From Daldinia sp. FL1419 (Eukaryota; Ascomycota; Sordariomycetes; Xylariales; Hypoxylaceae), in contig MU623454.1 in NCBI GenBank assembly GCA_025201765.1, positions 58,378-122,377 of the forward strand: a DNA stretch of 64,000 nucleotides. The letters run 5' to 3'. The notes beneath the pieces are model-generated. The model ran no database searches. It was given only the letters and a program-made list of their open reading frames with translations, and had not been told where the DNA came from. Below are positions 34,640 through 46,788 of this stretch, one piece after another. Every line of letters begins with the position of its first letter. The stretch's first letter is position 1. The position numbers were made by a program, and so were the translations under genes.

Positions 34640-37021
34640 TAGACAGAAGGACTTCGTGGCAAGATTACATTATTTTCCGGTCATCATGGTAGATGTAACA
34701 ATACCCACAGTGAGCAATTGCTTCTATGTAAGGTACGCTAGGTCGTGTTTGCATGTTTAGGCATCGAGTGGAATTGGTAAAGCCTGAATGAATGGCACCA
34801 TTCCTAGGTACCTACCTCGCGTCCATCTGTTGCGAAAGGCAGTGTGACTTGCCCTAAACATTACCTATCGACATATACTATTGCTCTGGTTGTTGCTATT
34901 ATACCAACTTATTCTACGACATATTTTCAAGTATTCTGTGTCTGGGCAATCCTAAGCAGTAGGTTAGATGATTACAAGCGAACATCTATAATTCCCCTCA
35001 AGTCTTTCCTCTCTTGCATGTCTTACCCTCAGTCTTTCCGCCTCGCATCACTTGGACCGACAAGAGAGACCTACTACTAGGAGTTAGTTAAAGGGCATAT
35101 ACAAGAGGCCGGGGCAATATGAAAACTATATCTGCAGGTACTTGGCTGTCAAGGAGGGGACGAATTTAGTGGTGATGGAGTTTGATGTTTAGAACCTTGT
35201 GCATGCTACTTACGTCTATATAATTCGAATATCGCTTACCTATGACCGTTATAGATAACAATGTACTGCCTCTATGCCTAGGTATATAGTTTATTATTGT
35301 TGCCTACTATGTGAATAAACGTAATGGCTTGGCTTATCGTAGTATTCGGCTCCGTCTTAAAGCAAATGCAGCTTCGTACACTAACAGAGTAACGGCCGTG
35401 GCAGTTAACACGCCCGTCCTCTTGCGTATCAACAGGAAAAAGAATAAAGTCCCGGCGCTATAAGCCACCGACAGCCAGCCATGGTTGCACATATAAAGCC
35501 AATAGGATATCCAATAGCTTCACGCATGAATACATCCACCCACAGGATTCACCTTTCTACCTAGGTAGGTACCTATCAAACACACTCCAGTCCAAGATTC
35601 CCAGACCACGGCGTAGTTCAAAACAGGTATTGAACTATCTCTCGTTTCAGCAGGAGCCCGTCATTCATGCACGTCTCGGTGGAGTATTGGGTTCCTACTG
35701 CGACAGAAGCCGCCGTTCGCCACGTGCCCAGAGCTTCCACGGGCGAAGCCCCGAGGTCCCGAGGTTGCAACCGTGGGTCTCGGTCAGGAACCCGGTATAC
35801 GGCTGCAACATTGACGTTGCAACGGCTGGGTTTTCTACATAGGGGGAGGGGATTTAAAGGGTAGGTTTCGGTCGGCGCGCCAAGGGGAGTGCAAGAGAGA
35901 GCGAGAACTTCAGCAGAGCGATGGGAGATTTGGTAAGGGGGGGGGTTGTCTAATATATATGAGTCTCGGTACGGCACTTCTGCGACTTATTAACGATAAG
36001 TTATAACTGACTATACGGTGTACCTATACTCTATCTTCACCAATATATTACTCTAATGTTGATATCACGGTGCCTAAACTACGAAAGCCATGAAAGCGCG
36101 AGTAGCGCATCGAACTACTAAATCGAATCTTATTGCAAGCAATAATCATGCATTCTCGAACCCGCTCGGCGAGAGCGAAGGATCTATCTAGGTTACATCG
36201 AAAACGAGTGCGACTCTGCGCCGGCGAGGACCCGCGCGCGGCGGGTCTACATATCTACTAACGTACGGCCTGTGCCTGTGCCTGTGCCGTTATCCAACGT
36301 TGCAGTATGGGATTTCGAGTCTAGCGTTTCACGAAATGACAAATACTCACGCGTCTAGGGGTAGAGGCAAGGGAAAAAAAAAACATGATGCGGAATTTAT
36401 TGGCGATAAATCACAAAATAGGGGCTCATCGCTGAAGAAAAGTTCTCGCCGGCTCGTATTTCCCTGGCTTTTCATTCTTCGTCCCTTGCCGCCCCCTGAC
36501 GATGCGATGCGGCTCCCACGCGCGCCATGCACGTATGTATGTAAGTAATGTAATGTAATGTAGGTACGCCATCCATCATCCTGGATACACTAGATGGCTA
36601 CCTGGCCTAGGTAAATTAATTATATACAAGGCTCTGTTCTCCATCCACCCATATACCCAATCGTTTGGCCCCCAATCCAAGCGCTATGTAAGCAACCAAC
36701 CAGCACTGATGGCTGTGTGTATATGTGTGTGTGTGTGCGCGCGCGGCCCGGGTATCATAACGTCGTCATGTGAACGATTGGGTTTTTGTATGTATTGTTT
36801 CCCCTTTCTCTCCCTCCTTGTTGCCCTGTCCAGCCCCTTGCGCCGTGGAAATGAATCAAACAGCCAAGTCTACAAACCAACCAACACGCTAACCAACCCC
36901 TACCCCTTTTTACCAGGTAGGTAGTAGCTGCAGCAGAGCGCCTGGGCGATAGCGTATGTAATATCAAAAGAACAGAATAATAAGTAAGTTAGGTGGTTAT
37001 GTACCAGGCTCGGTACCAACA
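34640..37021. other. Intergenic region between converging TAH18 and the GPI-protein gene
   Basis: The 2.4-kb spacer holds two 3' UTRs and perhaps more. A GC-richer islet at 35640-35900 has two copies of the self-complementary word GTTGCAAC (35764-35771, 35814-35821) and open frames on both strands that look uninformative. A perfect 7-bp hairpin with a 5-nt loop lies at 36229-36247. Short repeats include CCTGTG (about 36270-36288), TAATG (36545-36562) and a GT/GC tract (36716-36745). Confidence 0.5.
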
Positions 37022-39276
37022 TTATAACCAGAAAACCAGGGGTCCCAGACACCCGACGCCAAGCGAGAACAGCACATGCGACCTCTCCGGCGTTTGTAAA
37101 GCCATCCCTCTGCTATCGTCTTTCCCAGGCGTCCCCGTCGCTGTTGGTATCGTCATCGCAGCATTATTCCCTCCTCCGCCGTTATGATGTCCACTACTAC
37201 CAGGAAATATTGTCGTCGTTGACGCGTACGGCCCGGCCAGCGTCCAAGTCGACATACCTACACCGCCAGGCCCAATCGTCAGCGTATGCCCTGCGATCAC
37301 GGTTGTTAGGGGCGTTGCGGCCCCGGGCCCGATGTGGAATATTCGTCCACTGATTTCGACCGCCGTTAACCCGAGCTGCGTTATAGTTGCACCGCCTATG
37401 ATCTCGTATTTAGTTACGTCGGGGGCTGCTGTTATGCCTCCCAAGGTTTCTCTGCCTTCGTGTAGGATAACGCCTGTCGGTGCGACTAACACCGTGTCCC
37501 CGTCAACTACTGTCGTGAGCGTGCTGCCGTCGAGCGCGGAGGGCCCGTATGTTATCGTCGAGCCGGAGATAATAACCGTGTCGGAGCCAATGACTGTGAT
37601 CAATTGTCCACCCATGATGGCTGTTTGCGTGGGTCCGGAGCCTGCGGCCACGTGAAGCGTCTGGCTAGGGAATATGAGCCCCGTAGGGCCGAGGGTGATT
37701 GTCTGGCCTTGGACTACTGCGACAGTCGGAGTAGGTGCAATGGTAAATACTGTGCCGTCTATTGTTGCGATCGAGGAGGGTCCGAGTACTACCCCTAGCC
37801 CGCCAATGGAGGTTGTAATGGGTGGGACCTGGGGTGTAAACCCCCCTCCTACGTTGACTGGGGGTCGGGTCATGGTAGCACCACCGCCTACGACCTCAGA
37901 TGGGTCGATAACGAAGGTTTCGCCGTCCACGATCACAGTGGATGTCTTTTGTGTTGGGCTGTCGGTGAATGTGCGGTCGTCGATTATTACTTCGCCCGGC
38001 TGCACTATCACAGTTACGGGAGGCCTTGCCCCATTATTATTCCCGCCATTGCCATTGTTACTGTTGTTACTACCGCTACCACTGTTGCTGTTTCCCCCAT
38101 TCTCATCATTCCCACTGTTCCCGCCATTTGGAGGTGGAGTTGGCGAAACCTTGGCAGACTCAATAGGGGTTGGATCCATGCCGTAGTCAGGGATAGCTCC
38201 GTGACCGCCGCTGCCCCCCACTGCCGTGTTGTGAGAATCTGGGCCGGTGGGTGAACCGCCGTAATCGGGAGGTGCCTGGGTCGGAAATACCACCGCCGGA
38301 TTTTTGTCTGTCGTGACGAAGATAACCGTGTCTGTAGGCTCTGCGGGATCACTAGGTGTAGTGGTACCCGGTGGGACGGATGTATGGATAAGGGAGCAAG
38401 TCTTGCCCGTGCTGTCACAAAAGGTAATAGTAAAGCGACCGGTGGGACTTGACTTAGGAGTACATGGTATAGGTGTGCTTATAGGTGGGTAAGGGGGTGT
38501 GTAGTCACCCGGATTCCCAGTCCACGTAGTGGTAGATGTGTGAATTATAGAGTAAGAAGTAATAGTTTGTCGGCCGCTTTCTTTAGCCGGGCACTCGCTC
38601 GGCGTAGCGGTAATAGTCGAGCTCGTGCTGACCGTTGTTGGCGGTGGCGAAGTTACTATGGGTGATGTGAGTGACGGGCTACTAATGGTAGTGGTGTTCC
38701 AATTCCATGGTTTTGACGTCCCATTAAAATTGAATGATGAGGTTAATGTGGGAAAAGAGGATATCTCGCTTGTAGAACTTGGACTAATGACGATTGGCGG
38801 AGAAACGATAGGAGTGCCCCTAGTTGGCGATGATGTTGGTAAAACAAGAGTTGGTCTCGCTATTGTGGTGATGGTTCCCAGGTTGAATATTGTCCACCAA
38901 GGATAGGAGTCTGCAGAAGAAGAGCTATCTTCGGAGGTCTCCATGATTACGATGGATGCATCACTAGTAGAAACATCAATTGACGCAGTTGAGCTGGTAT
39001 CTATAGGATTTTCCTGTGCTTCCGAACTCGATACCGCGAGACTAGGAGCCAGTATGACAAACGAGCTGGTGACCACGATGGTCACCGAACTGTTATAAGA
39101 TGGTATCCTTTTGTAGAACCGACCATGGCGGATCTCTACTATGTAGTTAATACGGGCGGAGTAGCTAAGAAGGAAGACTAGCTAAGTCTCAACTAACCAT
39201 CTCTGTCTCTGACCAATTCCAGGCCATGACTTATGGACACCACGACACACAGCAGTGTTGAGATAACAAAGAGCAT
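37022..39276 (-). CDS. Secreted Ser/Thr-rich cell-surface protein, probably GPI-anchored
   Basis: Two exons (39276-39198 and 39138-37022) encode 731 residues. Exon 1 supplies a classic signal peptide, MLFVISTLLCVVVSISHG; without it the large frame has no ATG at its start. The next 300 residues are Ser/Thr/Pro-rich with many potential O-glycosylation sites. An Asn/Gly/Ser linker near the middle is followed by a repeated pattern of short beta-like units with words such as GQTITLGPTGLIF, GGQLITVIGSDTVII, GSTITYGPSALDGST and GDTVLVAPTGVIL. The C-terminus HVLFSLGVGCLGPLVFWL is a hydrophobic tail suited to GPI transfer. I infer a wall or surface glycoprotein; no enzyme domain is visible. The 59-nt intron ends in ACATAG and restores phase exactly. 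Confidence 0.88.
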
Positions 39277-42200
39277 TGCGTACCCGGGACGAGTACGGTC
39301 GTTCGCCCTATCTCTTTTCACCCGGCGCTTACACCGGCGTGTTTACTTCGAGAAGAAACCAACTTCTCGGATTGTTTTACATCTGGAAGGAAATGGAAAT
39401 GGTTTTATTAGATTCACCAGAAAACATGAGCGTCACGTGTAATATAGCAGACGAAGCGAGACGGGACGCTGTAATAAAACCAATAAGTCCCCCACACGCA
39501 ATGGCGGGCGGCGAACACGCGGCCGGGCCGTTCGACTTTTTATGTGAAGCACCATGGCCATGGCATGGTTCTCTCGGAAGCGGGATATGGAGATATGGAG
39601 AGACAAGGGGATGGAGAGATTTACGAGGTGAGACAATACAATGGAAGAAGTCCAGGACGAGTTAAGAGCCTGTCGGTAAAGTAACTCACAAAAGTACCAT
39701 ATTGAGCTGGAGCAGACGAACACGGGACGCTTGGTGGTTACTGGCCGTGGGAATTAAGAAGAAGGAAATTGATTTGCGCCCGTTTTTGGCCTAAGTAGTG
39801 GGCCGATTCATTTGGGATGCCGCCTAATAAGGGGGAAAAATGCATATCCCCGGAAAAGACGTCGACCCCATACCATATAGGTAATTGCTTCGTATGTATT
39901 ACCTCGAGCTATCGAATTGGCTTGTGTGTTGGTACCTTTGTACCGTAACGATGAACCAGAACTCGTAGGTTCTGCTCCGCGCTCGCGGTTCTATGCGGTA
40001 CTATGCGATTTTTCCTGTCAAATACTCAACTAATCCGACCGATTCGATAAGTCAAAGACGAAGAGCCGAACTGCGATCTTCGGGCGTTGCGTATGACCAA
40101 GATTCCTGATACAGACCACTAATACACTGAAGAGCGGAGATCTGAACGCTTTGAATGGATAGTGGTCAAAAGGAGGCGACGATCAATTAAATTTACCGGA
40201 TGAAGGCTGGATGGTGATAAAGTACTGCGAATACCGACCGCCGGGAACTATGTAAGTGTGGGAGAGGTCGACACCGTATGGGGGTGCGTAGTATTTTGAC
40301 AAGACCACACCTAATTGGACAGTGTGAACTTAGAATGAACTTCGGAATGGACACCAAGACCTTCGTCTAGACTGCCGGTAGTATCCAGCTTGACCTTGAC
40401 ATCTCCTGGCGTTTTCTGGGTGTGGCTTGTTAATAGTCGATAGCTACCTGCTGTAGGTAAGTAGCTCCCGGATAGCAGGGTGGCGGTAACACATAGAAAA
40501 CATGTTTGCAACCTCGATGACGTATTTTTTTGTAAAACGAGGGTATCTGGAAACTTCGGACGAAGTTCACCTGCATATTCTGGTATAAGTTTGTAGCCTT
40601 GTGGGATTCTTGTAGGATTCTCGTCAGATAGCCGTAGTTATCGGAAACCAACAACTTAGCAAAAGGATTGCGCCGAGCCGCGGTTCCTGTCACCAACTAC
40701 TACGTAAGAGTCGCAGAAAATAATAAGAATAACGAAGATAATGAACGGGCGTATAGCTCGACCGATTCGGGTTTGCGGTATTACGAGAAGGAATAAAAAT
40801 CGGCCAAGAAATCCTGCTGCGTTCCTCTTCGGTATTCCACATTCTAGGTGTTGGACGAGTCTTAAACTTGCTCTGCTTTGGTTTGCTTCATAATAGTAAA
40901 GGGTTGTTGCTTGATTTGTTATCACAAATATGATCACTTTACATACATACATGTATACGCTATGTAGTTAATAAAATTAAAGTAAGGATTCTAGCTATTA
41001 CCTCTCGGACAACGACAGTCGCTACCTATGTGCAGATAAAGTTTAATTGTTGGAGACATGTACGAGATGGAGACGTACCTGAGAATCAAAGTTCCGGACA
41101 GGTACCTCCGACGGGATTTGCTCCAATCAGGTGTTGACTTTTCCTGTCTCGGACTCAGAACCTGCTTTAGCTTACCGTCTACCCTTCTGCGAGAAACAAA
41201 AGAAGGGAGGAGCGGGGTGACTAGTTACTGGTAGACACTGGTTTGACTGGCACTTGACTGGCAGATTTTGGGGAATGACCCACTGATCTCAAACGACCTT
41301 CCAATTCCCTCCGGCTCCTTCAAGTCGTCAATTTTCTTACTAGTGTATCTCAACCCTGTCTTTTTCTTTCTTCTTTTTCCATCTTTCGCCCGTATGGATC
41401 TTGCTTATTCTACTTTATATGTAATCTACATAACCTACGTATTATGGCGTATGGATTTTCCACGTATGAAAGAGCGCTTATCGCATTTCTCATGTATACA
41501 CCACCGTCTAAATACCGCAGAAAAACACATGAACGTAGGTACGCGCGTTCTATTATGTACGTCGGCTCCGTCGCCTTTTATTACTTGACGCATCGGCAGA
41601 AAAGGGCAACGTCTTCTTATTTACCCAGCCCTGTCCAATCTATCATGTATTAACCTATTTCGGACATTGCCTAGCTTTTTATGCGATGATCGTCAGATAC
41701 CCCCAAACTGTTAACAGTTAGTTCATGTTCCGCTCTGCTACGCCGCACGTATTCCTTGTTAAATAATCGAGGACGAGGACCTTAGACTGCCGAATGTGCA
41801 AGGGCAGGCATCTAACAAACCCGAGGGTCATTTCGACATAACGTAGTACAACCTAGTAATTCTACGAACCGCAGTAGTGCAGCAAAAAAATTGCTATAGC
41901 GTCGTTGCAACGGGGGAAAAAGTCCCAGGCGTTCCCAATTCGTCACATAAGAACCTAGATACCTGCCTACCTACATATACAATTCCACTCCAGTGACCCA
42001 GCTAGAGATCTAGCGACGGGTAGCTAGCTCTTAGCGCTATCGACACTACCCTTTTTAAGACGGGAGGGTCTGGGGAATAGCAGGCCGACAAGCCACGCGA
42101 GAAGACAAGGTACATAACGACTCGCCAGAGCCAGAGCCGAGACTCATCTCACTCGCTTGTATTCCCTCATCCAGTTCTCCGCCTCTATCCTGCATGAGGT

Positions 42201-43068
42201 ACATACGGCCAACAGCCAACAGCCAACAGCCAACAGGTTAGATGCTACATCGCATTTGATATCCCACAATACGTATTCTTGCTAGTGTTATATCGCCACT
42301 GGTACGCTTCACGGATCCATCCATACCTACCTAATAGTTTGGAAAAGGCCTAGAGTCGCTCCTTTTCGAATGTATTCATGCGCTATACAATGGTCGGACG
42401 CTAGCGAAATGGAACTGCCAACAGGTATGCACATATCCCAAGCCCCGGTGACAGAATTCTATGTTCCATATTCTACCCTGCGACCATGCAGGTAGCGTGG
42501 CTCTTACCCCTGGCAGTCGAACAGGCACGCAGGGCACGACCCCGACACCTCCACTGGCGAGACCATGTTGACTTGCATTTTAGCCACAAGGTGAACCCCA
42601 TACCCTGCACGGTGCAAATCTGTGCCAGGTAGTAATAGATAGCACGCTCCGTCGATCTACGCTGCAAGTGGGCGTGACATGGTACTGCATGGACCAGAGC
42701 AGGCATGGCATTGGGCAGTGCTTGTAAAACTGTTCATTACCTGTGCCCCGGCAGATCCCGCCATTGACGGAAATCCGCTTCGACTTTGGTTATCTCGTCT
42801 ATCTTTTTCTTCTTGCACTCAACCTACCACGATTTAACTCGATAACGTTATAGCCGACCAATCGATCGTAGGCGCAACGGTAGAGACGCCCACGACATTC
42901 GCAATTTAACTAAAACTACGTCGATTTTCGGATTTCTTGGAATTTGATGGATTTGGGTTATAGTCAAAGTCGACGTATTTGCGAGCCTCATGAAGCTTGG
43001 GAAGGGAAAAGGCTGGTGACCTCGCGCGTCTCCTGTACGGCTGCCGAGTTGGTGCGATAGGCCGTACA
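39277..43068. other. Large gene-poor divergent region
   Basis: About 3.8 kb between divergent surface-protein genes, so both promoters lie at its ends. A GC-rich stretch (39490-39560) and four perfect copies of GCCAACA (42208-42235) are present. ORFs at 39276-39665, 40430-40952 and 41268-41653 show no family resemblance or spliced extension that I could support. Confidence 0.5.
42208..42236. repeat. Four tandem copies of a 7-bp unit (GCCAACA)
   Basis: The unit is repeated four times without mismatch and followed by a single G. It is intergenic and has no evident function. Confidence 0.9.
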
Positions 43069-45867
43069 ATGTTTATGTATCTCCTCGCGACTATCATCGG
43101 GACGCTGCTCGCACCCGGTCTAGTCAACGCCGATGACCTTAGCGCTTTATGGATTGAACCATCTCTGAACTGGCACGTGTACCCCAAAATTTTATCTGGG
43201 ATGGGCATGGAGTTAATGGTGACCTAGGTACGGTGTTGACGGCAATTGGTCTTCGATCGGTCTCTTCGTAGGAGAACCAGCCCAAGAGATCGATGTTCTT
43301 GTGAGCACGAGTCTATCTGAGATATGGGTTGTCGAAAACGGAGGTTGCGGCCCTAGTAAGTTTATACATTCTAAGGTCACGTAAATTATATATATATATA
43401 AGACAGTTTTCTAACATATTCTAATTAGACGGCCAATGCGTTCAAGCTCGAGGAGGTGTTTATAATACCAGCGCCTCGCAAAGCTGGTCTTCGCTCGGTG
43501 CCTGGCAGCTTGGCTTAGATTACCTCGGTATTGGGGGCAATGGCGATTATGCAATGGAAACTGTTGTCGTATACGATAGTGTACGTCGTTGGCAAACTTC
43601 CTTCAATAAGCAGGTTGTAGCCGGCGTCAATGAGACTGGTTACTTCAATGGGTTCTTCGGTTTAGGTATCACTCCTGGTCGCTTTAACAACGTTATTGTA
43701 CAGAGTCCCATCGCCGCACTGGTTGAACAAGATGGAATTTTCCCGAGCCACAGCTACGGCTACACTGCTGGGGCCTATTATGGTGAGTACTAATGCAAGA
43801 TTGCGGCCATTGGAAGGCTAACAGTAATTAGCTGGCGAGCGAGGAGTTCCGTTGTCTCTAACATTGGGTGGATATGACGCAAACCGCTTTGAGCCACATG
43901 ACACCAAATTTAGCCTTAATGCGACTTCGAGACAGCCCGAAGTACTCGTGAGAGCTATCACTGCCTCGGTTTCTGATGCTAGAAAAGCACCAACACCCTG
44001 GCCGGCTACATCAATCCAGTTGTTGTCTTTCAACGAATCCGTGACAGCTGTGCTTGATAGTTCGACGCCTTACCTATGGCTTCCGCCTACCATTTGCGAC
44101 CGGTTTGCCGCTAACTTGAATCTTATGTGGAATGAGACATATGGGCTCTACGTGTTCTCGGATAGTGAAGATACCGGTAACTTGGAGCGATATCGTTCGT
44201 CGCCGGATCTCTCATTCACCTTTGCCCTATCGAGTGCCGAGAACCATGATAACTTCGGACAACCCCTCAACGTTCCGGGAGTCGTAAACATTACTATCTC
44301 CGCCAATGCTTTTATCCAAACTCTTCGCTACCCGTTCATGAATATTATTAACTACACCGCAGCGGCGGTTCCCTATTTCCCTTTGAAGCGAGCCGAGACC
44401 AATGGCCCAGTTATCATTGGGAGATCCTTCTTCCAAGAAGCGTATCTTATCACCAACTATGAAACAAGTAGCTTTTCGATCCATAAGGCTAGATTCCCGG
44501 AGAGACCCCTTAGAGATACGTCCATCCAGACCGTCGCAACCTGGGAGCATAGCCCATACCCTGGCCCACCCCCTCGGCCTGATCAAGGAGGAGGTCTTAC
44601 CCAGCCGCAGATTGTGGGGTTGGCAATAGGAATTTGTTTTCTAGGAATAGCCGCCATTATAGCTTTTTTCGTCCTGCGCCGAAGAAGAAGGAAACAGCGG
44701 GAAGCGGCAGAGAATACCGAGGAGACATTCAAGGACAAAGCTTCTACGATCGACTTATCGCCACCGACAACCCCAGTAGCTCGTATCGTTTCAAAAATGT
44801 CGAAGAGATATGCGAATAGAAAAGGAAGGAAGGGTAGCACCCGCTCCACTGTCCACGAAAATATACGCGAAGAACTTGAGGAGAGCAACGAGACGAAGGT
44901 GTATGAATTTGCTGCAGACCAGAGCCATGAGCGCTACGAACTGCCAGGTCCGGAACCTGTGGAGTTGGATGCTACCATATCTAAAAGTGTGATGGATGCT
45001 GGCAGGAGGCGGGACTACAGAATGAATAACTATGAGTTCGCAAAGCATCAGTTGGAAAGGCAAAAGCAAGGACTGGTCTCCGAATATATCCCCCGTGTGG
45101 CTGAGTCGCCGACTAAGATGTACCACAATATCAGCCCCGGAGGACAATATGGACCGCTGAATCGTATCACCGAAACCCCTTCACCGGCATCAAGCCCAAC
45201 GTATGATACTCAAAGCAACAATATGCCTTCGCCGTTGAGTTCGCAAAGCGATTGGACAAATGGAATGACGGACGCCTACTCTCCTATGGGTTTCGTCCCT
45301 ACCCAAACCCTTTCCCACTCTGCATCAAACCCGAACCTTACCTATACTCCGTCGTCGCCGTCATCATGGAGCAACCCCGGATCAGCCTCCTTGGCCCGCT
45401 CTGCTTCTACTGCCGGGTTCTCCACATCCCATGTTCCTTCGATCGTACCGCCTCCTGCCTCATTCCAGAGAGCACCAATTGACGCATCGCGGGTAATATG
45501 CCTTGGACCTTTACCAGATAACGTTCAACTTCCCCTCCAACCCCCTCAAACTCCCCAAACCCCTCAAACCTTTCAGACTACTCAGCCGTCGATACCTGGT
45601 ATTGTTGATAGCGAAGGTCAGCCAATTGCGTACCCCCCTATACCTCCTATTCCAGATAACGATGAGCCCCAATATGATTCCCGCCGTGCATCTCGTCGCG
45701 TATCTAGAGCCGACACACTTGGAAGCAATTATACTATTGAGGAAGAAGCTCGTATGGCTGCGGCGCGCGAACAGGCAACCCTTGGCCGAATAGACGGTCC
45801 CGATCTCATCCATATACCCCAACCAGCATCACAACGATATAGCTGGGAAATACCCTCTGATATATAA
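43069..45867 (+). CDS. Membrane-anchored aspartic-protease-like protein with degenerate active sites
   Basis: Four exons (43069-43178, 43228-43355, 43429-43782, 43832-45867) give 875 residues. A signal peptide (MFMYLLATIIGTLLAPGLVNA) leads into a pepsin-like A1 domain, with GNWSSIGLFVGEPAQEIDVL, GVYNTSASQSW, FGLGITPGR, LSLTLGGYDANRF and GPVIIGRSFFQEAYLI all in the A1 order. The catalytic motifs are altered: the usual DTGS site reads LVSTSLSEIWVV and the second reads VLDSSTPYLWLPP. The ectodomain has many NXT/S sites. A membrane helix (IVGLAIGICFLGIAAIIAFF) at about residues 455-480 is followed by RRRRRK and a long Ser/Pro-rich cytosolic tail of nearly 400 residues. The layout fits a surface sensor or scaffold derived from a protease more than an active enzyme; that is inference. 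Intron 1 is only 49 nt. Confidence 0.9.
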
Positions 45868-46788
45868 CCCATCATCTCTAATATCTGAGGCCTCATTCTG
45901 TGAGGTTCCATCACACATACCCGACTCTACTTGACGCTTTTTTCTTTCCTTTTGAACTTTGATACCTACGCACCTATATATTTGTATATACTAGCAAAGG
46001 AGTTGGAGGATTTTTGTTTTTTATATTGATTCCCCAGACGTGTATGTGTAGGCCTCGCTTCGATGACGAAGAGGATGGGCATGCGGATGTGGGAAGCTTT
46101 CTCCCTGCGCATCGGAACGGCGTTTGAGTCGGAGGTGGATGTCTTTTTTATATACTCCAAGTGCGCGATGCGGTTGTTAGGATGCGGCAGTAGTGATTCT
46201 AGGATCGGTGGAGGACTTGTAGCTAATAATTGCATGTTACGGGATGATTAGTCGAACGGGCAGAGCGTCGATCGCCTACGGATCTATAATGGCGGTATCG
46301 ACGATATGAATCGAGGGTACTCGTTGTGCGTTTACCCGCCGCATGCGGCGTTTGATGTAGATAAACTGGCTATGCCCAGGTACCGAGCTACAGAAAATAA
46401 GGAAAATAGAGATCACTCTTAAGCACGTCGTCGATTCTTATTGAATGCTTAATGATGGTACTTTGGAATATCTGGATATCATTGCACACAAAGATGTAGC
46501 CTCGTGAGTGAATTACACGCTTGATTATCGACACGTACCCTAATAATGACTTCGTAGATGCAACACATAATCCATCCCTATTTAAAGTTCAAGAACATAG
46601 GCGCCGTAGAATAACGCAATATATACGAACAGTAGTATTATAAACGATACGAATGAGACAGAAGGGCTTCTCCCAAAACCATATCGACTGATCAAGCCCT
46701 CTTTGAGCGGGCAAGAGAAAACGTACGAACAACAAAAACCACACTACCAATATAATAGCACGAACGCAATTCCTCTTCTCTCCAAACG
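45868..46788. other. Intergenic region between converging genes
   Basis: The 0.9-kb stretch lies between two converging stop codons and should contain both 3' UTRs. ORFs at 45966-46251 overlap on opposite strands and are not convincing. Confidence 0.55.

Noticed and set aside
35618..35977. 119-codon minus-strand ORF
   Set aside because: The opposite strand is equally open, the composition is uninformative, and no splice-supported extension was found.
37144..38906. Many long open frames on the plus strand opposite the Ser/Thr-rich gene
   Set aside because: They are antisense shadows of a biased GC-rich coding sequence; the minus-strand frame has a signal peptide exon, repeats and a hydrophobic tail.
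39276..39665. Plus-strand 129-codon ORF overlapping the surface-protein promoter
   Set aside because: It overlaps the first exon of the minus-strand gene, has no family resemblance and a poor composition.
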